Origin: a virus
Reading direction: 5' to 3' (one strand)
DNA: 27,992 nucleotides
IMG/VR virus record: IMGVR_UViG_3300022707_002424
Span: 1 to 27,992 of that record
The notes below the pieces were generated by a model. It saw nothing but the letters and a program-made list of their open reading frames with translations. It searched no databases and was not told the origin of the DNA. Shown here in pieces: positions 7,045 through 14,719 of this stretch (position 1 is its first letter; each line of letters begins with the position of its first letter). A program made the translations under genes and the position numbers.

Positions 7045-7172
7045 TGGTCGGCGTCTATGATGTAGTGACAACCAACGCGGGTCTCATTTGTACGGAGATC
7101 CATGACGCTAATCCAGTAGATGAAACGCAAGTTTATGATTTAGTTGGAATTGATTGGGTGGCTCAACCATGA
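7044..7172 (+). CDS. 42-aa hypothetical protein
   Basis: It starts inside the portal stop (TAATG) and ends in an ATGA overlap with the next ORF. The product MVGVYDVVTTNAG...IDWVAQP is acidic and likely beta-rich, with one cysteine. No family is recognised. Coupled junctions on both sides and lack of an alternative explanation for the 200-base gap after the portal are the evidence that it is translated. Confidence 0.45.
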   Translation: MVGVYDVVTTNAGLICTEIHDANPVDETQVYDLVGIDWVAQP

Positions 7173-7258
7173 CATCTAAAAAAATAAAAAGAGTAGAACG
7201 CGCCGAGCTTAGAAAATTATACAAAGCTATGGGATTGGAGTTAAAAAATGCCCGCTAA
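7169..7258 (+). CDS. 29-aa basic peptide ORF
   Basis: A very short frame, MTSKKIKRVERAELRKLYK and on to NAR, is strongly basic and helical. It starts in an ATGA overlap and overlaps the next gene by 11 bases. It may be a genuine small coupled gene or merely keep ribosomes on the message between portal and the next gene. At this size coding cannot be shown from sequence alone. Confidence 0.35.
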   Translation: MTSKKIKRVERAELRKLYKAMGLELKNAR

Positions 7259-7739
7259 ACTAGACCGTTGTGTTGCTGACGTAAAAGGAGACAAAGGTGT
7301 TGATAACCCCTGGGCCATATGCAACGCGTCCATAAAAGAGTCAGAGGACGATATTTGTCTTAACTGTGGCGAGGCACGCTCACAGCATGGACTATTTACT
7401 GATCATAAATTCGAGGAGGACGTCGAGGAGTTTGAGGACGAGGACGACGATATTGTTATCACCATTTCAGTTGGAGAGACAACTGACAAAGGTCCTAAAC
7501 CAATGCCTCCCGTCAATGTAGTTGAATCTCACAATCCCCTAGACATTCCATTCGGGCGCGAGGTCCCAGGAGATGATGATTCAATCAGCGACGGACTTGA
7601 TGAAGCTGTGGCCATTGGCGGAGGACTCTCAGCCGTATCCATTGGAGGCAAAAAAAAGTTAGAGGAATGTGAGCCATGCCAACACTTTGACGCGGTTCAT
7701 AAAGCTCTAACCACAAAGGCGAGTCATGTCTCAAGTTGA
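7248..7739 (+). CDS. 163-aa acidic head-module protein
   Basis: The first 30 residues (LDRCVADVKGDKG, DNPWAICNAS) match a short cysteine-containing motif often seen at the ends of phage head-morphogenesis and prohead protease proteins. Next comes a CLNCGE knuckle with a possible zinc site, then a very acidic stretch (EEDVEEFEDEDDDI, about 58-71), and a C-terminal CEPC pair near 140-143. It sits between portal and MuF-type protein and overlaps the latter by 14 bases. GGAG at 7237-7240 may be its ribosome site. The role is probably head assembly; details are unknown. Confidence 0.65.
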   Translation: MPAKLDRCVADVKGDKGVDNPWAICNASIKESEDDICLNCGEARSQHGLFTDHKFEEDVEEFEDEDDDIVITISVGETTDKGPKPMPPVNVVESHNPLDIPFGREVPGDDDSISDGLDEAVAIGGGLSAVSIGGKKKLEECEPCQHFDAVHKALTTKASHVSS

Positions 7740-9753
7740 GAATATTCTAGCACGTAACAAACAACTCGAGAACGAGGGAATCCCCGAGCCAGAGAGAGAC
7801 CGTGCGCTTATTGCAGAGTTTGAAGATCCCGTCATAGCTGACGACATTTGGACCAACCAACCTCAAGAGAATGTATTACCAAAACTTACGCTAAAAATTC
7901 CAGACACCGGTTATCCTCCAAAAGTTATGGACCGGGTTGATATTCCAGGACCGTTCGACAATGATGGCTTTGATCACAAAAACCCAGATCCTCAAGGATT
8001 TGCAGGAGGCAGAAACCTCGAGGACCTAAGTCAATACAAAACTAACGCGCCAGAAAATAAAGTTATCAAGTCACAATTAGTTTATGATCCAATGTATGAC
8101 GCAATTAGCAACGACCCAAACTCTGAGCCAAGTATGCACGGCGAGTATGGATTCAATGTGGCCAAAGCTATTCCAGAGTGGCGCTATGATGTAGAACAAG
8201 ACCAGGGCGGAGTTAGAGAACTAGACGAGGGAGGTCCCGGTAGTGGTTGTCATGGTCCTAACTGTGGACGTAAGCCGGGGGGAACGCCCGAGGAATGGAC
8301 CCAAGGATTACAATCTCGCGGAGTTGCGCCCGAACAAATCGAATTAGAATTAATGAAAGCTGACGAACTAATTAACAACGGAGGACAAATGAACACCGAC
8401 GGAACCGTCACTCTCTATCATAGAACAACGCCAGAAGCTAAGGCACAGATTCAACAAACGGGTCAAATGATTGGATTAGAGAACGGCGTATTTTTCTCAA
8501 CGAGTAATAAACCAGGTGGATCGGCGGAGGACTTTGGAACGGCAATTCTAACCGTTGACGTTCCATTAGAGATATTGGAGATTGATGATTTGTTTGGAGA
8601 CGAGGCTCATGTTAGAATCCCAACCACAGGACCAGGAGCTAGCGTCGATGTCTCAGATTATAATTTAAGAGAAACGATGGTCCATGACGACAAGTCACTA
8701 CCTCAAGTTTTAGATCATGCAAGAGAGGAATATCTACAAAGACAATCTGACGGTTATATTGAAATGCCTCACGTAGTTGTAGCTCCGCCAGAAATGCCAG
8801 ACGAGCCACACGTTGTCGTTGAACAAGAGGCATTAGAACCACTTTGGGGAAAATATCATTTAGGTCCTAAACACCCACGCTCTGACATTTGTGATAAATT
8901 CCAAATGAAAGTTTATGATCTTAACATTGAAAAAAACAGACCGGTCCCCCCAAGCGAGGGCCTGGGCTGGACCAACACACACCCTAATTGTCAATGTTAT
9001 TGGTTAATCATTAAACAACCAAGTAAGACGGCAAAAGCTACAAAGCCTCAGATTAAACAATTCCAGAAAATTAATCGACTCATTGGCCAAAAGGCCAGAT
9101 ACGGCACACTACACAAAGTCCACGCCGACGGCAAACTCTACAAGACTATGACTCACAAAAATGTAAGAGAGGCTCTCATGGAAATCAGAGACGAGTTTAG
9201 TTGGCTCCAACCTCAATACTTGGACAAGATTAAAGCAATCAACGCCCCTGGTCGAATGTATTTGATTAGAGCAAGTGAGGAGGCAATCACAGACCACAGA
9301 GGAGAGGGCGAACCATTAAGGCGCTGGCTCTCACCCGACGAGCTTCATGCTATGGCACGGACGGCCGTCAAAAAAGGAATGGATATCAATCATCACCCGG
9401 AATGGCGAACAAACTCAGAGGTCCTAGATTCTGAATATGACAAAATGCTAAAACAAATTCAAATGATTGTCTATGAGGAGGACCAGGAGATTAACGACGC
9501 AATCCAACGCGGAGATATCACAGCCGTCTCAATTAACGGCGGTAGCCCACGAAACGAATCGATCCAATGTCCAGCTTGTCAGTCCTCTACTAATTGCGAG
9601 TGCTTTATTGTCCCCGAGGGAGTAATCCTTGGAGAAGCTGACGACATCGCTCTCACTTGGGTTGTCACTAACCCTACCGGCATAATGTGGCATGGTCAGT
9701 TTATTCCTCCCGCGACCCCAGGAGTCAAGACCACAGCAATCGAGCCTTTGTAG
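7726..9753 (+). CDS. MuF-type minor head protein fused to ART-like and protease-like domains
   Basis: The 675 residues read as several modules. A GGPGSG linker (169-174) with CHGPNC precedes an ADP-ribosyltransferase-like fold: TLYHRTT (R233), GVFFSTS (254-260) and VDVPLEILEIDD. A MuF-type end follows, with HPRSDIC (383-389) and HPNCQC (419-424). Then comes a segment like XkdF or HK97 prohead proteases: INHHPE (H556/H557), DSEYDK, and AVSING with Ser602, 45-46 residues after the His. A CPAC...CEC knuckle (615-626) follows. The protein may enter the capsid, mature it and be delivered to the host. The domain calls are by eye; the third ART residue is not identified. Confidence 0.75.
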   Translation: MSQVENILARNKQLENEGIPEPERDRALIAEFEDPVIADDIWTNQPQENVLPKLTLKIPDTGYPPKVMDRVDIPGPFDNDGFDHKNPDPQGFAGGRNLEDLSQYKTNAPENKVIKSQLVYDPMYDAISNDPNSEPSMHGEYGFNVAKAIPEWRYDVEQDQGGVRELDEGGPGSGCHGPNCGRKPGGTPEEWTQGLQSRGVAPEQIELELMKADELINNGGQMNTDGTVTLYHRTTPEAKAQIQQTGQMIGLENGVFFSTSNKPGGSAEDFGTAILTVDVPLEILEIDDLFGDEAHVRIPTTGPGASVDVSDYNLRETMVHDDKSLPQVLDHAREEYLQRQSDGYIEMPHVVVAPPEMPDEPHVVVEQEALEPLWGKYHLGPKHPRSDICDKFQMKVYDLNIEKNRPVPPSEGLGWTNTHPNCQCYWLIIKQPSKTAKATKPQIKQFQKINRLIGQKARYGTLHKVHADGKLYKTMTHKNVREALMEIRDEFSWLQPQYLDKIKAINAPGRMYLIRASEEAITDHRGEGEPLRRWLSPDELHAMARTAVKKGMDINHHPEWRTNSEVLDSEYDKMLKQIQMIVYEEDQEINDAIQRGDITAVSINGGSPRNESIQCPACQSSTNCECFIVPEGVILGEADDIALTWVVTNPTGIMWHGQFIPPATPGVKTTAIEPL

Positions 9754-9755
9754 TT

Positions 9756-9772
9756 GCTAACACTTGTATAGT
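9756..9772 (+). promoter_or_regulatory. Late promoter element 2 (scaffold gene)
   Basis: GCTAACACTTGTATAGT begins two bases after the preceding stop. The TATA core 9767-9770 is centred about 27 bases before ATG 9796. The 51 bases from here through ATGACCGATTT are about 80% identical, ungapped, to the element before the next gene. Confidence 0.75.
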
Positions 9773-9795
9773 AATACACGCACGACAAATCAAGC

Positions 9796-10731
9796 ATGAC
9801 CGATTTTAAAAAACAACTAGAATCTTGTCGAACACTTACCGAAGCTCAGCCAATCATGGAGGCTTTGAAAGTGCGACCCTCAGAACGAAAATTAATTGAA
9901 ACTGCAATCCAACTCAAAAACAGTCCAGACAATAGACAAAAAGCCTATGGTCTCGACTTCATGCAGACAGCAATTAGAGAGTTAGAGGACGACGAGAAAA
10001 AAAATCTAAAAGAGGACGACGGCGGAGCACACCGAGATCAAGGTGGCGAAGCTGATATTTCGGGAATAATCAAAAAAAATCAAGAGGCCGACATGATAAC
10101 CGGCTCGCTCGACTCACATCAGTCTAGCGATATCGATCAACCTTATCCCAAAGAGGGAACCAATGCCCCTCAGAATGATATCGAGGGAACCGATACCGCA
10201 AGCGGAGAGAATCAAATGGGCGGTATTCGAGAGAATATGCCCCCAGCCCCAGGTATGCAACCAGGTATGCCCCCAATGCCCCCACAACAAATGGGCGGAA
10301 TGGGACAAATGCCCCCGGCTCCTGGTATGCCTCCAATGGCTCCCGACCTTCAAAGACAAATGGCCCCACAAATGCCACAAATGCCCCCGATGAATACACA
10401 GCAACAAATGAGACAAATGCAATATACAATCGACGTCAACTTTAAGAGACTTAACCCTCTTATCCGCGAAGTCAAAAAACTACGTGAGGCTAACATATCC
10501 TTAGACAAAAAAGTCCAAGAGCTCGAAAGTCAAAAAGGCGTGATGAAACTTGATATTGACAAAGTCAAAAACAATTCGATTGTACGCGATCACAATATGC
10601 GAGAGACAACCATGTACGACGGTATAACATTCCCACAACCAACTCAATATACCCGAATGGAGTTAGAGAACAAACGTCAACAAATCGCAGACATCGACAA
10701 AGAGTTAGCTAAAGCAAGTCCATACCAATAA
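9796..10731 (+). CDS. Probable scaffolding protein
   Basis: The 311-residue protein is acidic and low in complexity. A helical N-terminal third is followed by a disordered acidic region (about 70-140), a Met/Pro/Gln-rich stretch (about 145-210, with repeated PPAPGM and QMP units), and a C-terminal coiled-coil segment of about 45 residues (IREVKKLREANISLDKKV). Position immediately before decoration and capsid genes, plus this composition, is typical of scaffolding proteins that template prohead assembly and then leave. It has its own late promoter and a strong poly-T stop, so it may be produced independently of the capsid. Confidence 0.7.
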   Translation: MTDFKKQLESCRTLTEAQPIMEALKVRPSERKLIETAIQLKNSPDNRQKAYGLDFMQTAIRELEDDEKKNLKEDDGGAHRDQGGEADISGIIKKNQEADMITGSLDSHQSSDIDQPYPKEGTNAPQNDIEGTDTASGENQMGGIRENMPPAPGMQPGMPPMPPQQMGGMGQMPPAPGMPPMAPDLQRQMAPQMPQMPPMNTQQQMRQMQYTIDVNFKRLNPLIREVKKLREANISLDKKVQELESQKGVMKLDIDKVKNNSIVRDHNMRETTMYDGITFPQPTQYTRMELENKRQQIADIDKELAKASPYQ

Positions 10732-10736
10732 TCCTC

Positions 10737-10753
10737 TTTTTTCCTTTTTTTTT
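10737..10753 (+). terminator. Poly-T terminator after the scaffold gene
   Basis: T6-CC-T9 begins five bases after the scaffold stop and lies just before the next late promoter. This is the longest T tract in the window and fits archaeal intrinsic termination, separating the scaffold transcript from the decoration/capsid transcript. Confidence 0.65.
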
Positions 10754-10760
10754 CAAATAC

Positions 10761-10777
10761 GCTAACACTTGTATAGT
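10761..10777 (+). promoter_or_regulatory. Late promoter element 3 (decoration/capsid unit)
   Basis: GCTAACACTTGTATAGT, with TATA core 10772-10775 centred about 27 bases before ATG 10801. It is the only visible promoter upstream of the capsid gene. Its surroundings through the start codon closely copy those of element 2. Confidence 0.78.
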
Positions 10778-10800
10778 AACACACGAATCGACGAGTAAGC

Positions 10801-11262
10801 ATGACCGATTTATACCCAGGACTATTCGACGGCGCTATCGATCAAGAGGCGTACGTTGTTAACGCAATCGCAGACGAACAAATCACAATCGGATCACCTG
10901 TGAAATTAGTTGCCCCCGGAGCGGGAACGCAACTGCCAAGAGTTGAGCCCATTGACGCAAGTATTACGGAAGTAATATACGGCGTTTGTGTTGGCGGAGA
11001 CCAAAATGGCACATACGGCGGAGCAAGCGAAATCGCTGGCGAAGCTGGTGATTCTGTTAAGATTTGTGTGAACGGTCGATGTAAGGTAAGAGTTGACGGA
11101 TCAGGGACACCGATAGTTATCGGTAGCCCCTTGAGCGCAAGCACTACGGACGGAGTGGCTGTTATAGCAATCGCGACCGCACACGTATTCGCGCGCGCGC
11201 AACAAGTGTCAACCTCGACTGACTTCATCGCGTGCTTTGTGGACCAGGAGGGAATATTCTAA
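10801..11262 (+). CDS. Capsid decoration (DUF2190-like) protein
   Basis: This 153-residue protein is beta-rich with alternating short strands and glycine turns (ITIGSPVKLV, GEAGDSVKICVNGRCKVRVDG, IVIGSPLSAS, GVAVIAIA). That is the pattern of the DUF2190 or head-stabilising protein group, which cements capsomers. It lies directly before the capsid gene and its stop overlaps the capsid start (TAATG), which would keep the two products in step. The start is leaderless by promoter spacing. A tail-fibre-like beta protein is a less likely alternative. Confidence 0.7.
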   Translation: MTDLYPGLFDGAIDQEAYVVNAIADEQITIGSPVKLVAPGAGTQLPRVEPIDASITEVIYGVCVGGDQNGTYGGASEIAGEAGDSVKICVNGRCKVRVDGSGTPIVIGSPLSASTTDGVAVIAIATAHVFARAQQVSTSTDFIACFVDQEGIF

Positions 11263-12461
11263 TGGGAAAATTCAATTCTGAGAAATGGACTCGCTCAACC
11301 CTAATGGGAATGAGCGAGATGAATCATATCCGCGAAGCTCTAACGCTTGGAGCCGAGGCAACACAGGTCCCCGGACGTCCATTGGACATTTGGAGACCAA
11401 TCCGTGAAACCCCATTGTCAGCATTTTTCGACAAATCTCCGGGCTCAATGCTCGATATGAGATTGAATCCAAATCTGTCAAACATTTGGCATAGCCAGTA
11501 TGGAATTAGAATCGGCGATATGGCCCAAACTAATCCGTACATTGGAGGGAGACAATTACGCGAGACAATCGCTGTCCCCAATACTTTGTCAATTTTGAAA
11601 ATCGCAGATGAGATAATTGAAGGCGCTGAACCTTGGAGTGACTGGAAACAATACTCTCGCTTAATCGACATGGACACACCCAAAGTTAATGTCCCAAAGA
11701 CCAAATATACCGACACAGTTGGAGGCCAAACGGTTGACAACATAGACATCTTTGCTGAGTCGGGCGGTAAGCCCCCAGTAATAGGCGGTAAGATTGAACC
11801 AATAGAGCTAGATTGTAGCAATACAAAAAACAGCTTCAGAGGAACAATCCAGGTCGAGAGGAATGACGTCAAAGACAATAATTTCCTTGCAGTAGAACAA
11901 CCACTCAAAAACGCTGGCAACATGATCTATTTCCTAGTAGGCAATAGAATCATTGGCAACTTGGTAACTACAACCTCAACTAACACAGATACCAAGGCTA
12001 ACCTAGACTTAGCAACCAGCGTTCACGCAGAATTTGAGGCATTGTCAAGAGTAATTCGTAGCTTATTCCCAGGCACTCAGAGAAATCGTGCCGACACGAT
12101 GTTTATCAACCCAGCCGACGCGTTCCTAGCAATAGCAACGTCAACCGGCGCAAGTGGTTCGTATCCATTTTTGTCCCGATTTATCTTAGGACCTACTGAC
12201 AACAAAGACGTTGTCAACAATTCTGGCCTAGCGTCCGCGTTAGGACTGAAAAATGTGTGGGAGACCCCACAGATTGCAGAGGGAACCGTTATGATTACCA
12301 AACGAGACGTTGCCCAAGTGGTAGGACTCAGAGAGGATTTGACACTTGAGAACTTTGACTTAACTGTCGGCGGGCTCTATAATACGGACCTAGTGATTAG
12401 ATTCGACGTTCAGCAAGCATTTGAGGACGGCGCATTTAAAATCACAGCGTTCAACATATAG
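11262..12461 (+). CDS. Probable major capsid protein
   Basis: The 399-residue product has the size, position (after scaffold and decoration) and mixed alpha/beta character of an HK97-fold capsid protein. The N-terminal arm is helical (MNHIREALTLG), and the core includes the segment NTLSILKIADEII and a late domain ending ENFDLTVGG...LVIRFDVQQAF, as in other capsid proteins. The ATG overlaps the decoration stop, and AGGAGGGA at 11246-11253 gives the strongest ribosome binding site seen here, eight bases upstream; a GTG at 11232 is less likely. The fold assignment is by context, not by alignment. Confidence 0.82.
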   Translation: MGKFNSEKWTRSTLMGMSEMNHIREALTLGAEATQVPGRPLDIWRPIRETPLSAFFDKSPGSMLDMRLNPNLSNIWHSQYGIRIGDMAQTNPYIGGRQLRETIAVPNTLSILKIADEIIEGAEPWSDWKQYSRLIDMDTPKVNVPKTKYTDTVGGQTVDNIDIFAESGGKPPVIGGKIEPIELDCSNTKNSFRGTIQVERNDVKDNNFLAVEQPLKNAGNMIYFLVGNRIIGNLVTTTSTNTDTKANLDLATSVHAEFEALSRVIRSLFPGTQRNRADTMFINPADAFLAIATSTGASGSYPFLSRFILGPTDNKDVVNNSGLASALGLKNVWETPQIAEGTVMITKRDVAQVVGLREDLTLENFDLTVGGLYNTDLVIRFDVQQAFEDGAFKITAFNI

Positions 12462-12471
12462 GGAGACTGAC

Positions 12472-12711
12472 ATGGGACAACTAAGCTGTAATCGTTGCGG
12501 AGCAACGGCCGAGGGAGATACCCAAGAGCAAGCGGACGTTCTCATTGACCACGCAAGAGGTCAAATGATTGGACGACCATGTTCGGGCAAACAATCCGAT
12601 CTAGTTTGGAACGGACAAAAAACCGAGCCAAAAGCAGAGACGGATACCGAGCCAGAGAACGCAACTGAAAGCGATAGTCCAACAAAACCAAAAAAATCCA
12701 AACGGAGGTAA
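12472..12711 (+). CDS. 79-aa zinc-knuckle protein with charged tail
   Basis: The N-terminus holds CNRC (residues 6-9) and further along a DHARG and RPC segment that may complete one zinc site (CxxC...H...C). The C-terminal 35 residues are disordered and highly charged (TEPKAETDTEPENATES, then KPKKSKRR), a tail suited to binding DNA or capsid surfaces. GGGAGA at 12461-12466 is a likely ribosome site. It is the last gene of the capsid unit and could be a minor capsid or DNA-associated protein; the family is not recognised. Confidence 0.65.
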   Translation: MGQLSCNRCGATAEGDTQEQADVLIDHARGQMIGRPCSGKQSDLVWNGQKTEPKAETDTEPENATESDSPTKPKKSKRR

Positions 12712-12725
12712 AACTCCAATTTCTA

Positions 12726-12732
12726 TTTTTTT
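12726..12732 (+). terminator. Poly-T terminator after the capsid unit
   Basis: Seven T residues lie 15 bases after the stop of the zinc-knuckle gene, at the start of a 258-base gap. Consistent with archaeal intrinsic termination. Confidence 0.5.
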
Positions 12733-12969
12733 ATAGATCATCTAATAAATAATAACGCTGGCGCGTCAAGACCTTTGTTGAGTTTCATCTCTCCTTAATA
12801 TTGTGACATAGGCGCGTCAGCGAACAAAAGATAACCCGCCCAGTTTATCGATAATCAAAACCGTCTAGCATGACCAATTTTATTACCCGGGGCGGGTATG
12901 TAACAAATTATTTTGACTACGCATTGATATAAAGTTAATGCTAATGATTATGACTACGACTACAACTGT
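12733..12969. promoter_or_regulatory. Intergenic control region with repeats
   Basis: This is the largest gap without a confident gene. It contains GGCGCGTCA twice (12760-12768 and 12811-12819), and an inverted repeat ACCCGCCC (12834-12841) / GGGCGGGT (12890-12897). A TATA-like GATATAAAG (12926-12934) lies before the next gene. The sequence ATGATTATGACTAC just upstream of the true start is nearly repeated as ATGATAATGACTAC at 12973, a local duplication of the start region. No late element is present, so the next unit may be under different control. Confidence 0.45.
12870..12932 (+). CDS. Possible 20-aa leaderless microORF
   Basis: ATG 12870 opens a 20-codon frame beginning MTNFITRGG. Its start context, AGCATGACCAATTTT, closely resembles those of the scaffold (AGCATGACCGATTTT) and decoration (AGCATGACCGATTTA) genes. 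TTTATCGA lies about 23 bases upstream, the leaderless spacing. It may be a remnant copy of a late gene start rather than an active gene. Confidence 0.2.
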   Translation: MTNFITRGGYVTNYFDYALI

Positions 12970-12972
12970 GTG

Positions 12973-14127
12973 ATGATAATGACTACAATAAAACGAAGAT
13001 GTAAAAACTGCAATCATACGCAGACACTAAAAAACACTAACAAAAATCGCAGACATTGGGCTTGCTCTAACTGCAATCACAGGAATAGACTAAAACTCTC
13101 AATCCTGGCTATCCTGGTCTTGTTACCCTTGGCTGGAATAGCATACGCAGAGCAACAAGTCGTCGTCAGTTTGCCAGTTGATAGACCGTTCCAAAACGAT
13201 AGTTGCGGATTATTCACAACTAGCGACGGAATAACGTACAGTTGCTTTTGGAGTTGGGGTCTTGATCCTTTGCTTAAAGCAACGTTTGATCCAAGGCCAG
13301 TCAATAACGCGACGGCGTACGAGCTTTGGCTTGATGAGGTATTGCCCATAATTGAGGCTAATCCATATACAAAGCCAGAGGCCGAGCCAGACAGCGTATT
13401 AATTGGAACCGAGGAGGGAGATGAAACCCCAACTGGACCACTAGAGGATCTTGATCCCGAAGTACGCAAGGCACTAGACAAACTAGGCATTTGTCAATTT
13501 GGCGAGGGAGTTTGGGCCGGAATAGTGTCAAACTACACTAGAGAGGTTCCCGAGGAATTACCAATTTTCACAAGTGGACTCGATAAGAGGCACGTCTTGG
13601 GAGCATTGGCTCGAAACTTTGAGGAATGTAGAGGCATGACAGAATATCCTTGGTTAAGCGTACAATATCTCAATAGCTACTTAGCTGATCAACTTGGCCT
13701 CGATTATCTTGGTCGCGGAGATTTAGCGAGAGGTAACGAACCTAGTTTGGGATTTAAAGATACTAAGAGCGCAAGCTTAGAGGACAAAAAAGCCGAAGCT
13801 GACAAATGGAGAGAATGGTCTTGTAACGCTCAGAATCTACACTTGAAACTTTGTAACGCGTATCTCCCACGAACGGGAGATAACCGAGGCGGATATACTG
13901 CCGGAACTGAATGTCAGACATTCGGACAACCAGCAACCGAGGACGGAACTAGCTCTCGAGAGCGTTGTCCAATGAAAGAGTATATCGCGTTCCAATCAGC
14001 CGATCCAACAGCCGGAGACATACACAGAGCTATCCAACAAGCTATTTGTGATGAGTATGAAACTCAGTACGAATACTTAGAAATTGATAAACGACCAGGT
14101 TGGCTAAGCCATTGTTACAATGAATAA
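12973..14127 (+). CDS. Membrane-anchored protein: zinc ribbon plus secreted domain
   Basis: A cytoplasmic-type zinc ribbon (CKNC and CSNC, roughly residues 10-13 and 31-34) is followed by a hydrophobic segment LSILAILVLLPLAGIAYA, which could be a signal or anchor. The remaining ~320 residues are extracellular in character, with several cysteines (for example CGLF, SCFW, CRGM, CNAQ) that could form disulfides, and N-glycosylation-like sites. A metal-binding head on the inner side of a surface protein is unusual. GTG 12970 and ATG 12979 are other possible starts. It overlaps the next gene by eight bases. The family is unknown; a host-surface role is inferred. Confidence 0.7.
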   Translation: MIMTTIKRRCKNCNHTQTLKNTNKNRRHWACSNCNHRNRLKLSILAILVLLPLAGIAYAEQQVVVSLPVDRPFQNDSCGLFTTSDGITYSCFWSWGLDPLLKATFDPRPVNNATAYELWLDEVLPIIEANPYTKPEAEPDSVLIGTEEGDETPTGPLEDLDPEVRKALDKLGICQFGEGVWAGIVSNYTREVPEELPIFTSGLDKRHVLGALARNFEECRGMTEYPWLSVQYLNSYLADQLGLDYLGRGDLARGNEPSLGFKDTKSASLEDKKAEADKWREWSCNAQNLHLKLCNAYLPRTGDNRGGYTAGTECQTFGQPATEDGTSSRERCPMKEYIAFQSADPTAGDIHRAIQQAICDEYETQYEYLEIDKRPGWLSHCYNE

Positions 14128-14719
14128 ACAAGAGAAATATCTTGCATACGTTGTAATTGGGATCGTTGCGTTAGCGGGTGTCGTAGTGGGTATTAACTCA
14201 CAACTCGCCGACGCTGATATCTCAAACGAGTCAAAGGCGGAGATGTTTAACCACATGAACGATGTCTATGTCACAAAGACAGCTTTCGACAAATACAAAT
14301 CCGAAGTCAAGGACGAGGACGCAATACCACACACACACGTAGAGTTTGACGCAATCGCAGATCGATTCGCTAGCATGGAAAAAGCCCACAGAAATTTAAT
14401 GGCTATGGTAGTGACCGAGGAGACCACTACGAGTACAACCTCGCGCACGGGTGGTATATTCTCATTGGAGACAGATCCACAATGGACTAGAGGAGAATTG
14501 ATCACCGTGACGGGAGTCTTACAGGTCAAATCAACCTTAGAGGCTACAATCACCCATGAAACGGTTGAATACAAACGAACGTTCAACGTCGCTGTGTTTG
14601 ACGATAGATCGTTCACAATGCCATTCGCTTTGGCATCTGATGATCCGCTTGGAGAGTATCTTGTAACCTTCAAAAGCTCAGGTAAGTTCGACAGTATATC
14701 ATTCGAGGCAATCGAGTGA
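14120..14719 (+). CDS. Membrane-anchored Ig-like surface protein
   Basis: Residues about 9-26 (AYVVIGIVALAGVVVGI) form an N-terminal anchor. A helical stalk follows (about 35-90), then a Thr-rich linker (TTTSTTSRT), then a beta-sandwich of about 85 residues (GELITVTGVLQV, TFNVAVFDDRSFTMPF, GEYLVTFKSSG). That 'gd.i.vsG.v ... G.Y.v' layout is familiar from cell-surface proteins of ammonia-oxidising archaea. It may sit in the host envelope or in the virion. It overlaps genes on both sides (8 and 4 bases), so it is made with the other secreted proteins. Confidence 0.7.
   Translation: MNKQEKYLAYVVIGIVALAGVVVGINSQLADADISNESKAEMFNHMNDVYVTKTAFDKYKSEVKDEDAIPHTHVEFDAIADRFASMEKAHRNLMAMVVTEETTTSTTSRTGGIFSLETDPQWTRGELITVTGVLQVKSTLEATITHETVEYKRTFNVAVFDDRSFTMPFALASDDPLGEYLVTFKSSGKFDSISFEAIE

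Noticed and set aside
10114-10429. Three open frames over the Met/Pro/Gln-rich region of the scaffold gene (two antisense, one +)
   Set aside because: They come from low-complexity sequence that lacks stop codons by composition; repetitive His/Gly/Leu products are typical artefacts.
11324-11923. Antisense open frame (199 codons) opposite the capsid gene
   Set aside because: The + strand capsid frame is continuous and has a strong ribosome site; the antisense frame has no context and its composition looks like a reverse-complement shadow.
13077-13490. Antisense open frame opposite the zinc-ribbon membrane protein
   Set aside because: Overlaps a gene with clear signal/anchor and cysteine pattern; no supporting start or motif.
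14266-14673. Antisense open frame opposite the Ig-like surface protein
   Set aside because: Lies entirely within a coupled + strand gene and shows no domain.
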